Source: JAAYYY01 sp964579295
GTDB taxonomy: Bacteria; Chloroflexota; Anaerolineae; Promineifilales; Promineifilaceae
Assembly: GCA_964579295.1 (NCBI GenBank)
Contig: CAZOGK010000007.1
Coordinates: 1 to 64,000 of the forward strand
Reading direction: 5' to 3'
DNA: 64,000 nt
In this document: positions 1 through 8,688 of the stretch, piece after piece
Layout of the letters: each line of letters opens with the position of its first letter
Position numbering within the stretch: the first letter of the stretch is position 1
Made by a program: the position numbers and the translations under genes
Notes under the pieces: generated by a model
What the model was told of the DNA's origin: nothing
Databases searched by the model: none
What the model saw: only the letters and a program-made list of their open reading frames with translations

Positions 1-635
1 CTGTTGAGGCCGGGGTCATAAACCATGCCGTCGCTGCTAACGTCTGTCACCGAAAATGTGACCGATGGTATGCTCTCGCTAAAGCTCGCGCTGACGTCGC
101 AGCGGCCGTCCTGGCCGCCAATCAGGCTCGTCGTACAGCTTCCCGAGCTGAGAACTGCGCCGTTGCCGTCCGCCCAGCTCCAGGCTACCGTGGCGCCGTT
201 GACAAAGACGTTGTTGCTGTTACGGATGCGAATCGTTACGGCAGGGCTCCAATTAGGCCCGGACGGGTTCGTATACGTGCCGGCCAGCGACGAGACGTAG
301 ATCCTGGTCGGCGCGTTGATGGTAATCGACGTCTGGACGTTGCGGCTGGGATCATAGGTCATGCCGCTGATCGTAATGTTCGTCACGGCAAAGGTGACGT
401 ACATCACGCTATTGCTGATATTGTTGAGCGTTATGTCACAACGGCCATCCTGGCTGTCGATCTGGCTCGTCGTACAGCTACCCGAACCGAGAGCGGCGCC
501 GTTGGAGTCGGTCCAGCTGCCGGTCACGGTGGCGCCGTTGACAAAGATATTGTTGGTGTTGCGCACGCGCACCGTGGCCGTGGCCGTCCAATTGGAGGCA
601 TTGAGGCCATGAGCGCCGGCCAGGGAATGAACGTA
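1..635 (-). repeat. Tandem 336-bp repeat encoding two ~112-aa ectodomains
   Basis: Two in-frame copies start at the Tyr codons at 635 and 299. Shared landmarks in the protein are NxFVNGATV, GSCTTS and QDGRC. Copy spacing is exactly 336 bp, counted from the matching Tyr codons. Further copies could follow beyond the left edge. Confidence 0.7.
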
Positions 636-992
636 GGTCCACACGGTCGGCGTCGCCGTGCCGGTGCTGGTCGGCGTGCTGGTGGGCGTGTGGGTCGGCG
701 TGCTGGTCGCGGTTCCGGTAGGCGTGTTGGTCGGCGAAGGGCCGGGGGAGGGCGTCAGGGTCGGCGCCTGCGTGGGCGGCGGCGTGTAGCCCATCAGGTT
801 GGGCGGCGCCAGCGGCGCCTCGTCGGCGAAGCTCTCAAACAGATCGCCGATAGCCGGGCCCATCAGCTCGACAATGGCGACCAGGGCCACGGCGACCGCC
901 AGCAGGATCAGGCCATATTCGGCCAGGCTCTGTCCCCTTTGCGACCCGGGCCGCTCCTGACGTGGATGGCTTGAAGCTGCATTGCGGTTCAT
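1..992 (-). CDS. Flp-type (type IVb) pilin-like protein with repeated ectodomain, partial
   Basis: The reading frame is open from the ATG at 992 to the left edge, so the C-terminus lies outside the window. Residues about 17-55 form a Flp-like pilin segment (GQSLAEYGLILLAVAVALVA), with the Glu needed for class III prepilin processing followed by one hydrophobic helix. A Pro/Thr-rich linker (about residues 75-115) then leads into two tandem copies of a roughly 112-residue beta-rich domain, each with a Cys pair (SGSCTTS and DGRCD). It starts 12 bp after the TadG-like gene and closes the visible operon. The pilin fold is a recognised family; the ectodomain is not one I recognise. It probably sits in a Tad-type surface structure. 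Confidence 0.75.
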   Translation of the reverse strand, partial: MNRNAASSHPRQERPGSQRGQSLAEYGLILLAVAVALVAIVELMGPAIGDLFESFADEAPLAPPNLMGYTPPPTQAPTLTPSPGPSPTNTPTGTATSTPTHTPTSTPTSTGTATPTVWTYVHSLAGAHGLNASNWTATATVRVRNTNNIFVNGATVTGSWTDSNGAALGSGSCTTSQIDSQDGRCDITLNNISNSVMYVTFAVTNITISGMTYDPSRNVQTSITINAPTRIYVSSLAGTYTNPSGPNWSPAVTIRIRNSNNVFVNGATVAWSWADGNGAVLSSGSCTTSLIGGQDGRCDVSASFSESIPSVTFSVTDVSSDGMVYDPGLN

Positions 993-1004
993 GATTATAC
1001 CTAT

Positions 1005-2987
1005 TTATTTAATGAGATAAGGAAGGCCGCTCATCGAGATGTTCCAGTGATAGGTGTCGTGCTGGCCGCCTTGATAGCTGACCATCAGCCGGCCGCCGTA
1101 GAAAGGCGTGCAGATATCCACGTTGGGGCTGCTCGGATTGCAGTCACTGCTGTAGGTGGGAATGTCGACGCGATAGGGCGGCTCCACGAAGAGACGGTTG
1201 CAGCTGCCGATGCGGCAGCGCCCGGTCAGTCCGTCTGCATCGGCCCCGCTGCCAGAAAATGACTTGGACCAGTCCGACTGCGCAATGGTGTCAAAGTAGA
1301 AGGTAACCGGCCCCGAGGCGCCGGAGTCAGAGTCATAGTTGGTGATGAAAACCGACGTGCCGGCATATTCCGGCCCCACGTAGATGAGCGGGATTTCGAC
1401 GCGGTTGCCCACGTTCGAGTTCATCGGCAGGTGCCCCAGGCCAAAGACCGTGACGCCGCGCGAGCTGTGGCTGCTGGGGTTGTTGACAATCTGCACGTTG
1501 CGCGCGTTGACGTGGCTGGAGACGCTGTTGACGTAGTTGCGCGGCCCGGCCCAGATCTCGTAGCCATTCTCCGAGCCGCCGCTGATTGTCTCCACTTCCA
1601 TGTAGAGGTAGCGGGCGCCGCTGGCGTCGTCGGTGACGATGCTCACCAGGTCGTCGCTGATATCGATCTCAAAGCCGCTGCCCGGCCCGGACGCGGCCGG
1701 CGTGCAGCCAGTGCGATCGCCGCGCCAGGCGACGCTGGAATCGCAGAAGGTATAGACCTGCCCCGGCTGGTCATAGATCGGTTCGCCGCCCGGCGCGATC
1801 CAGCGCATGTCTGTCACCAGGTGCTCATTGGGATCGCTGCTGAATAGCTGATCGCGGGCCCAGTGCCCCGCCTGTCCATAATAGGTGGCGAGGTTAACGC
1901 GCTGAATGGTGCCGCCCGGCGTGCGCTGGAAGAAATAAAGCGTATAGCGCGTGATGGTGTTATAGCCCGGCGTATAGCTGCCGGGCTCACCGCAGGCGCC
2001 GTTGCCCGGCGACGAGCCGGCGCCGCGATTCTCGTCGATGCGGCGGAACCACCACAGGTTAATCTGATCGAGGTCGGAGACTTGGCCCGGGACGAGCGTC
2101 CGCTCGCGGGTGTCGATCAGGCACGGGTTCACCTGGGTGGTGCCACAGCTCCCTGCTTCCGTCGCGTTCATGCCGTGGCCCATGGCTATCTGTGTATGTA
2201 CGATGGTGTCGTTGTTGCCCGGCTGATTATAGGAGTCGGCGTCGAACAGCTCGACGCGCACCACGTCGCAGGTGGAGCCGACGCCGTTGCCGCCGGGGCA
2301 GAGCTGCGACTCGTAATTGTCGGGTATCAGGATACGGTAGCGGTACTCGCGCTGGTTAGGATTGCCCAGCCAGCGGGCGCGGTATTGCTGCGCCAGCGGA
2401 TCGCTGAAGGAAGAAAAGGGGTCGCCAAAATCGACGCACAGATGCGGGCCGAAGACCGCCTGGTTCGAGGTGCTCAGGGCGCCGGTTTCGACGCGGCGGC
2501 TGGCGTAGATGTCGGCCAGGGGGAAGTTGGAGGCGGTCGCCGTGGCCGTCAGGTCCACCGACTCAAAGTTGATTACCCGCAAAAAGTGCAGATCGACGGG
2601 CAGCGTCACCGTCAGGGCAAAGGTGCGCGCGCCCAGCGTGGCCGAGTTGGTATCGGCGTCAAAGGCGAAGAGGCTGTTGTCCAGGGTATTGGTAATCGCC
2701 CCTTCGGGTATATGGTTGGCGTGGAGGAATTCAGCGGCGCGGTCCAGGGCGTTCTGCTGCTCGCCCGCGGAGCGGTTCAGCTCGACGACGCCAGCCAGCA
2801 CGGCGGCGTCCACGGCGGCGGAAAGCTGGGCGCGGCGCGCGTAGACGAGCCCCACGTCGACGGCGATGCCCACGCCGGCCAGGAGGCCGATAAAGGCGAA
2901 GGCCACCAGGACGATGCTCTGGCCGCGCTCGCCTTCCGGCCGCTGTGTCTGAGTGATAAGGCGTCTGATAAAGCTGATCATAGTCAA
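1005..2987 (-). CDS. TadG-like pilus-assembly protein (Tad_N domain) with large ectodomain
   Basis: A 660-aa protein. Residues about 20-70 match the TadE/TadG N-terminal family: RGQSIV, one hydrophobic helix, then DVGLVYARRAQLSAAVDAAVLAG. TadG-type proteins are membrane-anchored minor pseudopilin-like components of Tad systems. The rest is a large extracellular region rich in Gly, Asp, Tyr and Cys with no recognised motif; no von Willebrand MIDAS motif (DxSxS) was seen, although classical TadG proteins often carry one. It follows the TadE-like gene by 37 bp in the same operon. N-terminal family assignment is confident; the role of the ectodomain is unknown. Confidence 0.75.
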   Translation of the reverse strand: MTMISFIRRLITQTQRPEGERGQSIVLVAFAFIGLLAGVGIAVDVGLVYARRAQLSAAVDAAVLAGVVELNRSAGEQQNALDRAAEFLHANHIPEGAITNTLDNSLFAFDADTNSATLGARTFALTVTLPVDLHFLRVINFESVDLTATATASNFPLADIYASRRVETGALSTSNQAVFGPHLCVDFGDPFSSFSDPLAQQYRARWLGNPNQREYRYRILIPDNYESQLCPGGNGVGSTCDVVRVELFDADSYNQPGNNDTIVHTQIAMGHGMNATEAGSCGTTQVNPCLIDTRERTLVPGQVSDLDQINLWWFRRIDENRGAGSSPGNGACGEPGSYTPGYNTITRYTLYFFQRTPGGTIQRVNLATYYGQAGHWARDQLFSSDPNEHLVTDMRWIAPGGEPIYDQPGQVYTFCDSSVAWRGDRTGCTPAASGPGSGFEIDISDDLVSIVTDDASGARYLYMEVETISGGSENGYEIWAGPRNYVNSVSSHVNARNVQIVNNPSSHSSRGVTVFGLGHLPMNSNVGNRVEIPLIYVGPEYAGTSVFITNYDSDSGASGPVTFYFDTIAQSDWSKSFSGSGADADGLTGRCRIGSCNRLFVEPPYRVDIPTYSSDCNPSSPNVDICTPFYGGRLMVSYQGGQHDTYHWNISMSGLPYLIK

Positions 2988-3024
2988 AATCCCATCTCAC
3001 GCCCCGGAGGGCAGAGTGCAGTCG

Positions 3025-4191
3025 CTAACCTTGCCCACAGGAGTTATCAATCTGGAATAGCTCAAACAGAATCCAACCGCTGCCATAACCGCGAATGCGG
3101 AAGATGCCGAAGCCGGCTATGGTAAAGTAGTTACCATCGCCGTTGTAGCCGCCGCTATCCTCCGTCCACAGGGGCAAGCGCAGCGTGCGCCCCGTGTCTA
3201 TGTGGTTCCTGAGCGGGGTCGCCATATTGCCCATTGGCTCCGTCGAGCGGGCCACATAGTCATCCACATGCAGTGTCTTGTCCGTGTCGTCACCCGGTTC
3301 GTGAAAACCCAGGGAAGGATGGCTGCTGTTGCCGGGGTAGGTCATGCTGGCTGCCAGCCTGTTCCCGGACAGGGCCGTGTTCCATCTGAGGAGACCGACG
3401 TTCTGCGACCCGGTTCCCACGGCGGTCATGTATAATATGCCCTCTCGCCCTGCCGGCAGCTCGACGTCTTCCTGGTGGCCGGAAAAGCTGTTGTAGCTGG
3501 GCTTGGGCGTGGGGTAGGTAAAGGTGAGGCTGTCATACAGCGTCTTCGTCACCGAACGCGTGCCGGTGTCGACGATGAGCGGGTAGACGCCCGTGCAGCC
3601 GGTCGATTGCGTGACGGTTGTCGCCAGCGCGCTGTTGCGCATGATGCTGAAGCCGCGCACCGTATTCTGGCCGGTCAGCGCCGGGATGACGTTCAGGCCC
3701 AGGATCGACTCGACGTCATGCAGGATGAGGACGCCGACGACTTTGAGGCCGGCCGGATCGGTGCCGGGGAAGGAGAGCCTGTCTACGATTTCTTCCCGCA
3801 ATGCTTCCCAGGCCTCGGGGGTCGTCGTGCTGGTGAAGGCCTGGGTGGCGCCAACCCCGTAGATATGGTCATGGCTGAAGTTAGCTTCGGGGAGATTGCC
3901 GTTAATATCCAGCTCGCCGCGCACCGCGAAGATGTCCCAGACGCCGCTGCTGAGGTCGAGCGTCTCGGTGACGGTATTGAGGGTGATGTGTTGCATGCCC
4001 AGGTCTTCGCCGCCCTGGGCGCCAAAGCGGGCGGCGTTGCGCGCGGCCGTGCTGATGCGGTTCTGCGTGATGACCAGCTGGCTCACTTCCACCACGCCGA
4101 TAACCAGAATGATGAGGACAGGCAGGAGCAGAGCCACTTCCACCAGGCTCTGGCCCTTTTGTTGTTTGCGGAGCGCGCAGACTTCTACCAT
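3025..4191 (-). CDS. TadE-like pseudopilin with large ectodomain
   Basis: A 388-aa protein with a TadE-like N-terminus (KGQSLVEVALLLPVLIILVI, then NRISTAARNAARFGAQGG) at residues about 12-60. TadE proteins are pseudopilins processed by the prepilin peptidase and assembled with the Tad/Flp pilus. Typical TadE proteins are under 200 aa, so this one carries about 300 extra residues of extracellular sequence, of no recognised family. It starts 26 bp after the preceding small membrane protein and is followed by the TadG-like gene, consistent with one transcript. Confidence 0.75.
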   Translation of the reverse strand: MVEVCALRKQQKGQSLVEVALLLPVLIILVIGVVEVSQLVITQNRISTAARNAARFGAQGGEDLGMQHITLNTVTETLDLSSGVWDIFAVRGELDINGNLPEANFSHDHIYGVGATQAFTSTTTPEAWEALREEIVDRLSFPGTDPAGLKVVGVLILHDVESILGLNVIPALTGQNTVRGFSIMRNSALATTVTQSTGCTGVYPLIVDTGTRSVTKTLYDSLTFTYPTPKPSYNSFSGHQEDVELPAGREGILYMTAVGTGSQNVGLLRWNTALSGNRLAASMTYPGNSSHPSLGFHEPGDDTDKTLHVDDYVARSTEPMGNMATPLRNHIDTGRTLRLPLWTEDSGGYNGDGNYFTIAGFGIFRIRGYGSGWILFELFQIDNSCGQG

Positions 4192-4217
4192 CTCAGTTTC
4201 CCGTATTCTTCCTGTTG

Positions 4218-4865
4218 TTACGGCGCCGTCTCCACAGCAATCAAATCGCCGCTCGTTGCATTCAGGCGCACCGTAAACGAGTCGCCGGTATATTTAGAAA
4301 TAAGCGAAATAAACCACTCGATCTGCCCATTCTCCTGAGCCGTGCTCAGCGATGCGGTCATCGTCGTCGTCCCCGAGCCCAGCAGGAACGCTTCGCCGCC
4401 CGCCTCCATGAGCTGCGCCACGGCGCGCGGGCTATCGATACGCCACCCGGACACATCCTGCAGCGCCGGCGCCTCGGCGATGGAGCGCTCGGCGATGAGC
4501 TTCGCTTCGTCCTCGATGACCGAGACGACGGTCAGCGCGCCGGCCGCGGGCGAGACAAAGGTGAAATCCCAGGTCGCCATACCGGTTAAGAGGTCGTCCT
4601 TGCGCGCCCCTTGCGTCCAGGTGGCCGCAGCGTGAGCCAGCTGGGCGTCGGGCTGCCAGGCCTGGGCTGCGGCGCGCGCTGTGCTGAAGGCCAGGAGCGC
4701 CGTGCTGCGCGCCAGCGCCGGCGTCGGCGCTACCGGCGCATCGACCACGGGCAGTGGCGGCGCCGCGCCGATGCCGGGGCGCTGCCAGAGGAGGAGCGCC
4801 AGCGCGCCGACTATGACGACGAGGACGCCCAGAGTCCCGGTTAAGATCCACTCAAGCTTGGTCAT
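4218..4865 (-). CDS. Hypothetical membrane-anchored protein in the pilin operon
   Basis: A 215-aa protein with one N-terminal membrane segment (residues about 8-28), an Ala/Pro-rich stalk and a roughly 150-residue exported domain. The C-terminal strand pattern (FTVRLNATSGDLIAVE) resembles the last hairpin of PepSY-like domains, but this is only a visual likeness. It lies 8 bp after the BNR-like gene and 26 bp before the TadE-like gene, so it is very probably co-transcribed with them. I do not recognise a family, and its function is unknown; position suggests a surface or assembly role. Confidence 0.6.
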   Translation of the reverse strand: MTKLEWILTGTLGVLVVIVGALALLLWQRPGIGAAPPLPVVDAPVAPTPALARSTALLAFSTARAAAQAWQPDAQLAHAAATWTQGARKDDLLTGMATWDFTFVSPAAGALTVVSVIEDEAKLIAERSIAEAPALQDVSGWRIDSPRAVAQLMEAGGEAFLLGSGTTTMTASLSTAQENGQIEWFISLISKYTGDSFTVRLNATSGDLIAVETAP

Positions 4866-4873
4866 ATGTCTGT

Positions 4874-6172
4874 CTACGAGCGCGTCACAAAGGGCAGATA
4901 GATCGTACCGCTGCCGGCCGGTAACACGCCCTGCATGTAATAGATCTGATGGTCATTGCCGTTCACCCATTCGTACACCAGGTGCACCGTGTTATTGTGC
5001 ATCACGGCGTGCGGGTACAGGCCGCGCATGTTGTAGCCTGTCACCTGGTTGCGGCCGCCGCCGCTCCAGCCGTCACAGCTATTGACATTCCAGACGACTT
5101 CGTTGGGCGAGACGGCCTGTATATAGCCGTGGAAGAAGGCGAAATTGCAGCCGCTGTGATGCGTTAAATCGGTGATCAGGTCGAAGGGGGCGCTTTCGTT
5201 GACGCGCACCGCCTGGCCAGACGCATTCAGCGGGACGCTCCACTGGGCGACCACGGTGCAGTTGCTGGAGCATTGGGTGTAGTAGGCCCATTGGTCTGAC
5301 TCGGAGGTCCCCTCTGCCTGCCAGAGTGTAAAAGCCACGTGCAGCGAATTGCCGGCGACTGCGAGCGATGGGCGCCGGGCGTTGACGATAGAGAGCGGCG
5401 TGATGCTTATCGGGTCGCTCCACGGCAGGCCGCGCGCGTAGTGGATGGCCGAACCGGGCGCCGCCGTGCCCTCCTGCCAGACGGCGTGAACAGAGCCGTT
5501 GGCGCTATGCATGACCTTGGGAAAGGCCGACGTGGGCAATGTCTCGGCTATGGGCGCCGGCGTAGACCAACTAACGCCGCCGTTTGTGGAGCGCGCGTGG
5601 TAGACATTCGGGTTCTGCGTCACGTGCGGCTTCGCGGCCCAGACGACGTCGACGATTTGCGAGCCGGAGACGCTAATATCAGCGCCGAACAGACGCTCTG
5701 AGGCGGCGGCGATAAGCTTGGGCGCGCTCCAGGCGCCGCCCTGATAGCGGCTGTAGCGCAGACCCACGTTTGGCTCGTCCCATATCAGGTGCGCCACGTT
5801 GTCGGCGCCGTAGCTCAATGCCAACAGCGCCGTGTCCGTGCCCGCCGTCACGTGCACGGGCAAGGTGGCAGACCAGCTCTGCCCGTCGAAGGTACGGATA
5901 TAAGGATCGCGGTCGTGGGCATTTGTGACCCGCCGGTTATAGGCAACCATGATGTGGCTGCCGTCCGGCGATTTGGCAAGAAGCGGGCCATCGGCCCCAT
6001 TCGGCGCGTTGCTGGAGAGGCGCGTTCCGGGGGGAGCCGACTGCCATTGCGGGGCGTGGGCCTGGGCGGCGCTCTCCCGCGCCGCGGCGTGGCCGGCCAA
6101 GACCAGCGAAAGCAGCGCCAGGAGCAGCAAGATTGCTCTACTAAACTGTGGGCCTGTCGCGCTGCGTTTCAT
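4874..6172 (-). CDS. Secreted BNR/sialidase-like repeat protein with YLPFV-type C-terminus
   Basis: I chose the ATG at 6172, which has an AAGGACG ribosome-binding site 7 nt upstream and gives a normal signal peptide (MKRS..., hydrophobic LLLLALLSLVLAG, AHAA-type cleavage region). A longer in-frame start at 6220 overlaps the upstream stop codon but lacks a Shine-Dalgarno and puts 16 polar residues in front. The mature part is a beta-propeller-like series of repeats around GxxSW and HxxW patterns, as in BNR/exo-sialidase-like proteins (SWSTPAPI, HLIWDEP, HAVWQEG). It ends in GTIYLPFVTRS, a short terminal motif I associate with exported Chloroflexota proteins. No sialidase catalytic residues were identified, so an enzymatic role is not claimed. 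Confidence 0.65.
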   Translation of the reverse strand: MKRSATGPQFSRAILLLLALLSLVLAGHAAARESAAQAHAPQWQSAPPGTRLSSNAPNGADGPLLAKSPDGSHIMVAYNRRVTNAHDRDPYIRTFDGQSWSATLPVHVTAGTDTALLALSYGADNVAHLIWDEPNVGLRYSRYQGGAWSAPKLIAAASERLFGADISVSGSQIVDVVWAAKPHVTQNPNVYHARSTNGGVSWSTPAPIAETLPTSAFPKVMHSANGSVHAVWQEGTAAPGSAIHYARGLPWSDPISITPLSIVNARRPSLAVAGNSLHVAFTLWQAEGTSESDQWAYYTQCSSNCTVVAQWSVPLNASGQAVRVNESAPFDLITDLTHHSGCNFAFFHGYIQAVSPNEVVWNVNSCDGWSGGGRNQVTGYNMRGLYPHAVMHNNTVHLVYEWVNGNDHQIYYMQGVLPAGSGTIYLPFVTRS

Positions 6173-6219
6173 CAACTCGTCCTTGAAGGCTACAGTGGAC
6201 ACGTCATCCTCATGACGCA

Positions 6220-8253
6220 TCAGTTAATCGGGCAACCCAGCGGGTCGTACGACATGAAAATGTCGCCAAATGGCGTGCTGGGCGAGATGCCGGGACGCGC
6301 GCCGACGAAGGTCAGGTTGTCAATCTCGATACAGGCGTAGAGATTGTAGGTGCCCGGGGCCACCCCACCGATGAAATAACGGCCATCGTACTCGGTCTGC
6401 ACGGGACCGGCGCTCACCGTCGCCGTGCTGGTATCTACCAGCCACACCTGCGCCCGCCGCTGCGGCGCCCAGTTGCCAATGAAGGCCATAACCTGTCCCG
6501 AGATCTCGCCGGCCCCCTCCACGGTTGGCGACGGCGTCGGCGACGGCGCCGGCGTCACGTTGGGCACGTGCAGCGCCGACGACACGTTGTTGGTCTCGTC
6601 CCCTTCGGCCACCTGCAGGACGGAATCGACCATGCCATAGACAGTGCGCGTGCCGACAAGGCCGCCGGTAAAGCCAAGCGGCGAGTTGACCACGATGACC
6701 CGTGTGGCCCCGGCAGCCAGGCTGCTGGAGGCCTGATAGCCGTCACTATGGTCCAGGCCAATGCCCTCCGGCCGTATGGCGGTGGCCGGCGGGTCCAGGT
6801 AAACGTCGGTGAAGAACTGCGTATCTACGTCGATATCGCCGATGTTGCTGATCGTAAACTCAAACTGCAGCGGCCGGTATTCGACGATGGGCGGCGTGCT
6901 GATGAGCACCGGCCCGCTGACGATCAGGTCGGGGGGCACAGGCGTGGGGGTAGCTGTGGCGGCCGGCGCGGTCGCCGTTATGTTGGCGCAGGGCACGACG
7001 AAATTAGCCGTTCTGGTTGTCGAGCCGTAGATTGCCTGGACTTGATGAGTGCCATTGGACACATTGTTGAGCTGCCACATCTGGCTGATGGTAGGGCCGA
7101 CGGCCGCGCCCTGGTAAGCAGGCTGCTGGCCATCCTCGCGCCAGAAGAGGTTGACCGTCGTGCCACTGGGGAAGTTGTAACCCTGGACGTGAATGTTCAC
7201 ATTCGGGCCAAAGCCGCAGCTAGGGAAGAGCACCAGGTAGGAGCTTGAGGGCGTCGGACTCGGCGCGGGCGTTAACGTGGGCGGAACGGTCGGCGACAGT
7301 GTCGGCGTCGGGGTTGGCGACGGGGTATACGTGGGCGTGCCGGTGAGCACAATGGCCGTATCAAACGTGTCGTCGCCCGGCGTGTCGTTGCGCACGAGGA
7401 TGACGTGCCCGCCCTCAAATGGCGGATCGACGATGGGTTGGGCGAAGCCGTCGCAGGCATGGCCGTCGTATGGCCCTCCCAGCGCCACCGAGGCGATAGT
7501 GGGAAAGACGCCGGGTGTGGTGGTGACACTGGTATCAAAGAGGGTCACGTTGGAATAGAGCTCGCCGGTGACGTTGGCGCTGTCTTCGCCCTGGACAAGT
7601 GAGCCTTCAAACTGGGTCGGGCAGCGTGTCGCCGTGACGGTCACCGTCGGCGTGGCCGTCGCCGTACCCGTGGGCGTGGGTCCCGGCGTAGACGTTGCCG
7701 TCGGCGAGGGGGTGACGCCGGGCGTGGGAACATCGGGCATGGGCGGCGGCAGGCCGACGCCGGCCGTGGCCCCACCCAGGTTGCCCCATTGCTCATTGTT
7801 CATCACCACCTGGCCGAAGATGGGAATCGACTGGCGTATTGGCCTGAAGAAAGGCGTGACGAGTGGTACCCGGTAAATGGCGCGGACGACGACCGGCTGG
7901 CCGGGCGCCCCCGCATAGTCGGACAGCAGCTGGCCGGTTTCGTCTACGCCGTAGACCTGGATGAGATAATAATTGTCGTCTTCAAACAGGGCGTTCGGAT
8001 CGTCGTTGAGCGGCAGCGTCGCCAACGAGCGATAGGTTGTGGTGACGACGCACTGCACGCGGTCGTAGCCCGTCTCGCAGCCATCCTGCCCGGTGACGGC
8101 ATAGCGCGCGCCGTCACGCGCGGCGCTCTGCACCGTTACCCAGGCCCACAGAATCCGCCCGGCTTCCAGGATCAGGAAGAGGAGCATCAGCACGACGACA
8201 ATCGTCAGAGCAAACTCGGCCAGCGCCTGGCCGCCGCTATGCAAACGTTTCAT
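6220..8253 (-). CDS. TadE-like pseudopilin fused to CARDB and carboxypeptidase-regulatory-like domains
   Basis: A 677-aa protein, first gene of the operon. Residues about 5-55 are TadE-like (GGQALAEFALTIVVVLMLLF, then QSAARDGARYAV). After about 170 residues come Thr/Pro linkers (TPTGTATATPT type) separating extracellular modules. One module near residues 440-570 looks like a CARDB adhesion domain (DLIVSGPVLI, FTISNIGD, EGDETNN). The C-terminal 90 residues resemble a carboxypeptidase-regulatory-like beta-sandwich (GEISGQVMAFIG, YFIGGVAPGTYNLYA). Such architecture suggests a surface-exposed, pilus-linked adhesin or display protein; that is inference. No Tad ATPase, secretin or prepilin peptidase gene is present in this window. 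Confidence 0.72.
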   Translation of the reverse strand: MKRLHSGGQALAEFALTIVVVLMLLFLILEAGRILWAWVTVQSAARDGARYAVTGQDGCETGYDRVQCVVTTTYRSLATLPLNDDPNALFEDDNYYLIQVYGVDETGQLLSDYAGAPGQPVVVRAIYRVPLVTPFFRPIRQSIPIFGQVVMNNEQWGNLGGATAGVGLPPPMPDVPTPGVTPSPTATSTPGPTPTGTATATPTVTVTATRCPTQFEGSLVQGEDSANVTGELYSNVTLFDTSVTTTPGVFPTIASVALGGPYDGHACDGFAQPIVDPPFEGGHVILVRNDTPGDDTFDTAIVLTGTPTYTPSPTPTPTLSPTVPPTLTPAPSPTPSSSYLVLFPSCGFGPNVNIHVQGYNFPSGTTVNLFWREDGQQPAYQGAAVGPTISQMWQLNNVSNGTHQVQAIYGSTTRTANFVVPCANITATAPAATATPTPVPPDLIVSGPVLISTPPIVEYRPLQFEFTISNIGDIDVDTQFFTDVYLDPPATAIRPEGIGLDHSDGYQASSSLAAGATRVIVVNSPLGFTGGLVGTRTVYGMVDSVLQVAEGDETNNVSSALHVPNVTPAPSPTPSPTVEGAGEISGQVMAFIGNWAPQRRAQVWLVDTSTATVSAGPVQTEYDGRYFIGGVAPGTYNLYACIEIDNLTFVGARPGISPSTPFGDIFMSYDPLGCPIN

Positions 8254-8688
8254 GGTTCACTTGCTTCACCCAACGCCCTCCACTGGAGGCAGCGCGTCCC
8301 CATATATGACCGCCGTCGCCCAGCATAGTATAACATAGTCCACCAGTCTGGCCGAAAGTCAACGTGTCAGTTAGCGGCTGTCCCTGCCGGCTGCGGGTGA
8401 CGCACGATTTCATATAAATCCTACTGTTATGTATGGATGATCAACCCCTAAGGCGCTTATGGTGGATTATAACATAGCGATTTTGGCGAATAAGTAGGCT
8501 AACTGTCCTATAAACAGGAGGTAGCCGTCTGCTCGCGGCTGTCGCAGCGGCCGCGACGGGGGCTCCCTGGCGGGCTTTTGCCGGTCAGTACGACTTGGGT
8601 ACCATTGAGTTGCACTTATCCGTTTTCGGGCGCAGCGCCCGCCTGCAGAGCCCCTGTATCTCCGCAGGAAGCGACCAGCGAGGGAACC
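8254..8688. other. Divergent intergenic region, no gene seen
   Basis: About 435 bp between the minus-strand pilin operon and the plus-strand E1 gene. I see no convincing ORF or RNA gene. It should hold both promoters; only an extended -10 on the minus strand (8327-8335) is convincing. The first 31 bases of the minus-strand promoter side include TTGACT at 8357-8362, 24 bp from the TATACT box, too far for a normal -35. On the plus side, AACAGGAGG near 8512-8522 looks like a ribosome-binding site with no ORF behind it. Confidence 0.5.
8327..8335 (-). promoter_or_regulatory. Extended -10 promoter candidate for the pilin operon
   Basis: On the minus strand the sequence reads TGTTATACT, an extended -10 (TGn plus TATACT), about 75 bp upstream of the first pseudopilin ATG at 8253. 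A -35 at normal spacing is poor. Assigned by eye from sigma70 rules. Confidence 0.45.

Noticed and set aside
6520..7730. Stretches of repeated ACG/CCG triplets (Thr-Pro repeats) as DNA repeats or CRISPR-like arrays
   Set aside because: They are in-frame Thr/Pro linkers of a pseudopilin, with no constant spacers.
8357..8362. TTGACT as -35 of the pilin operon
   Set aside because: It is 24 bp from TATACT, too far; the extended -10 is a better explanation.
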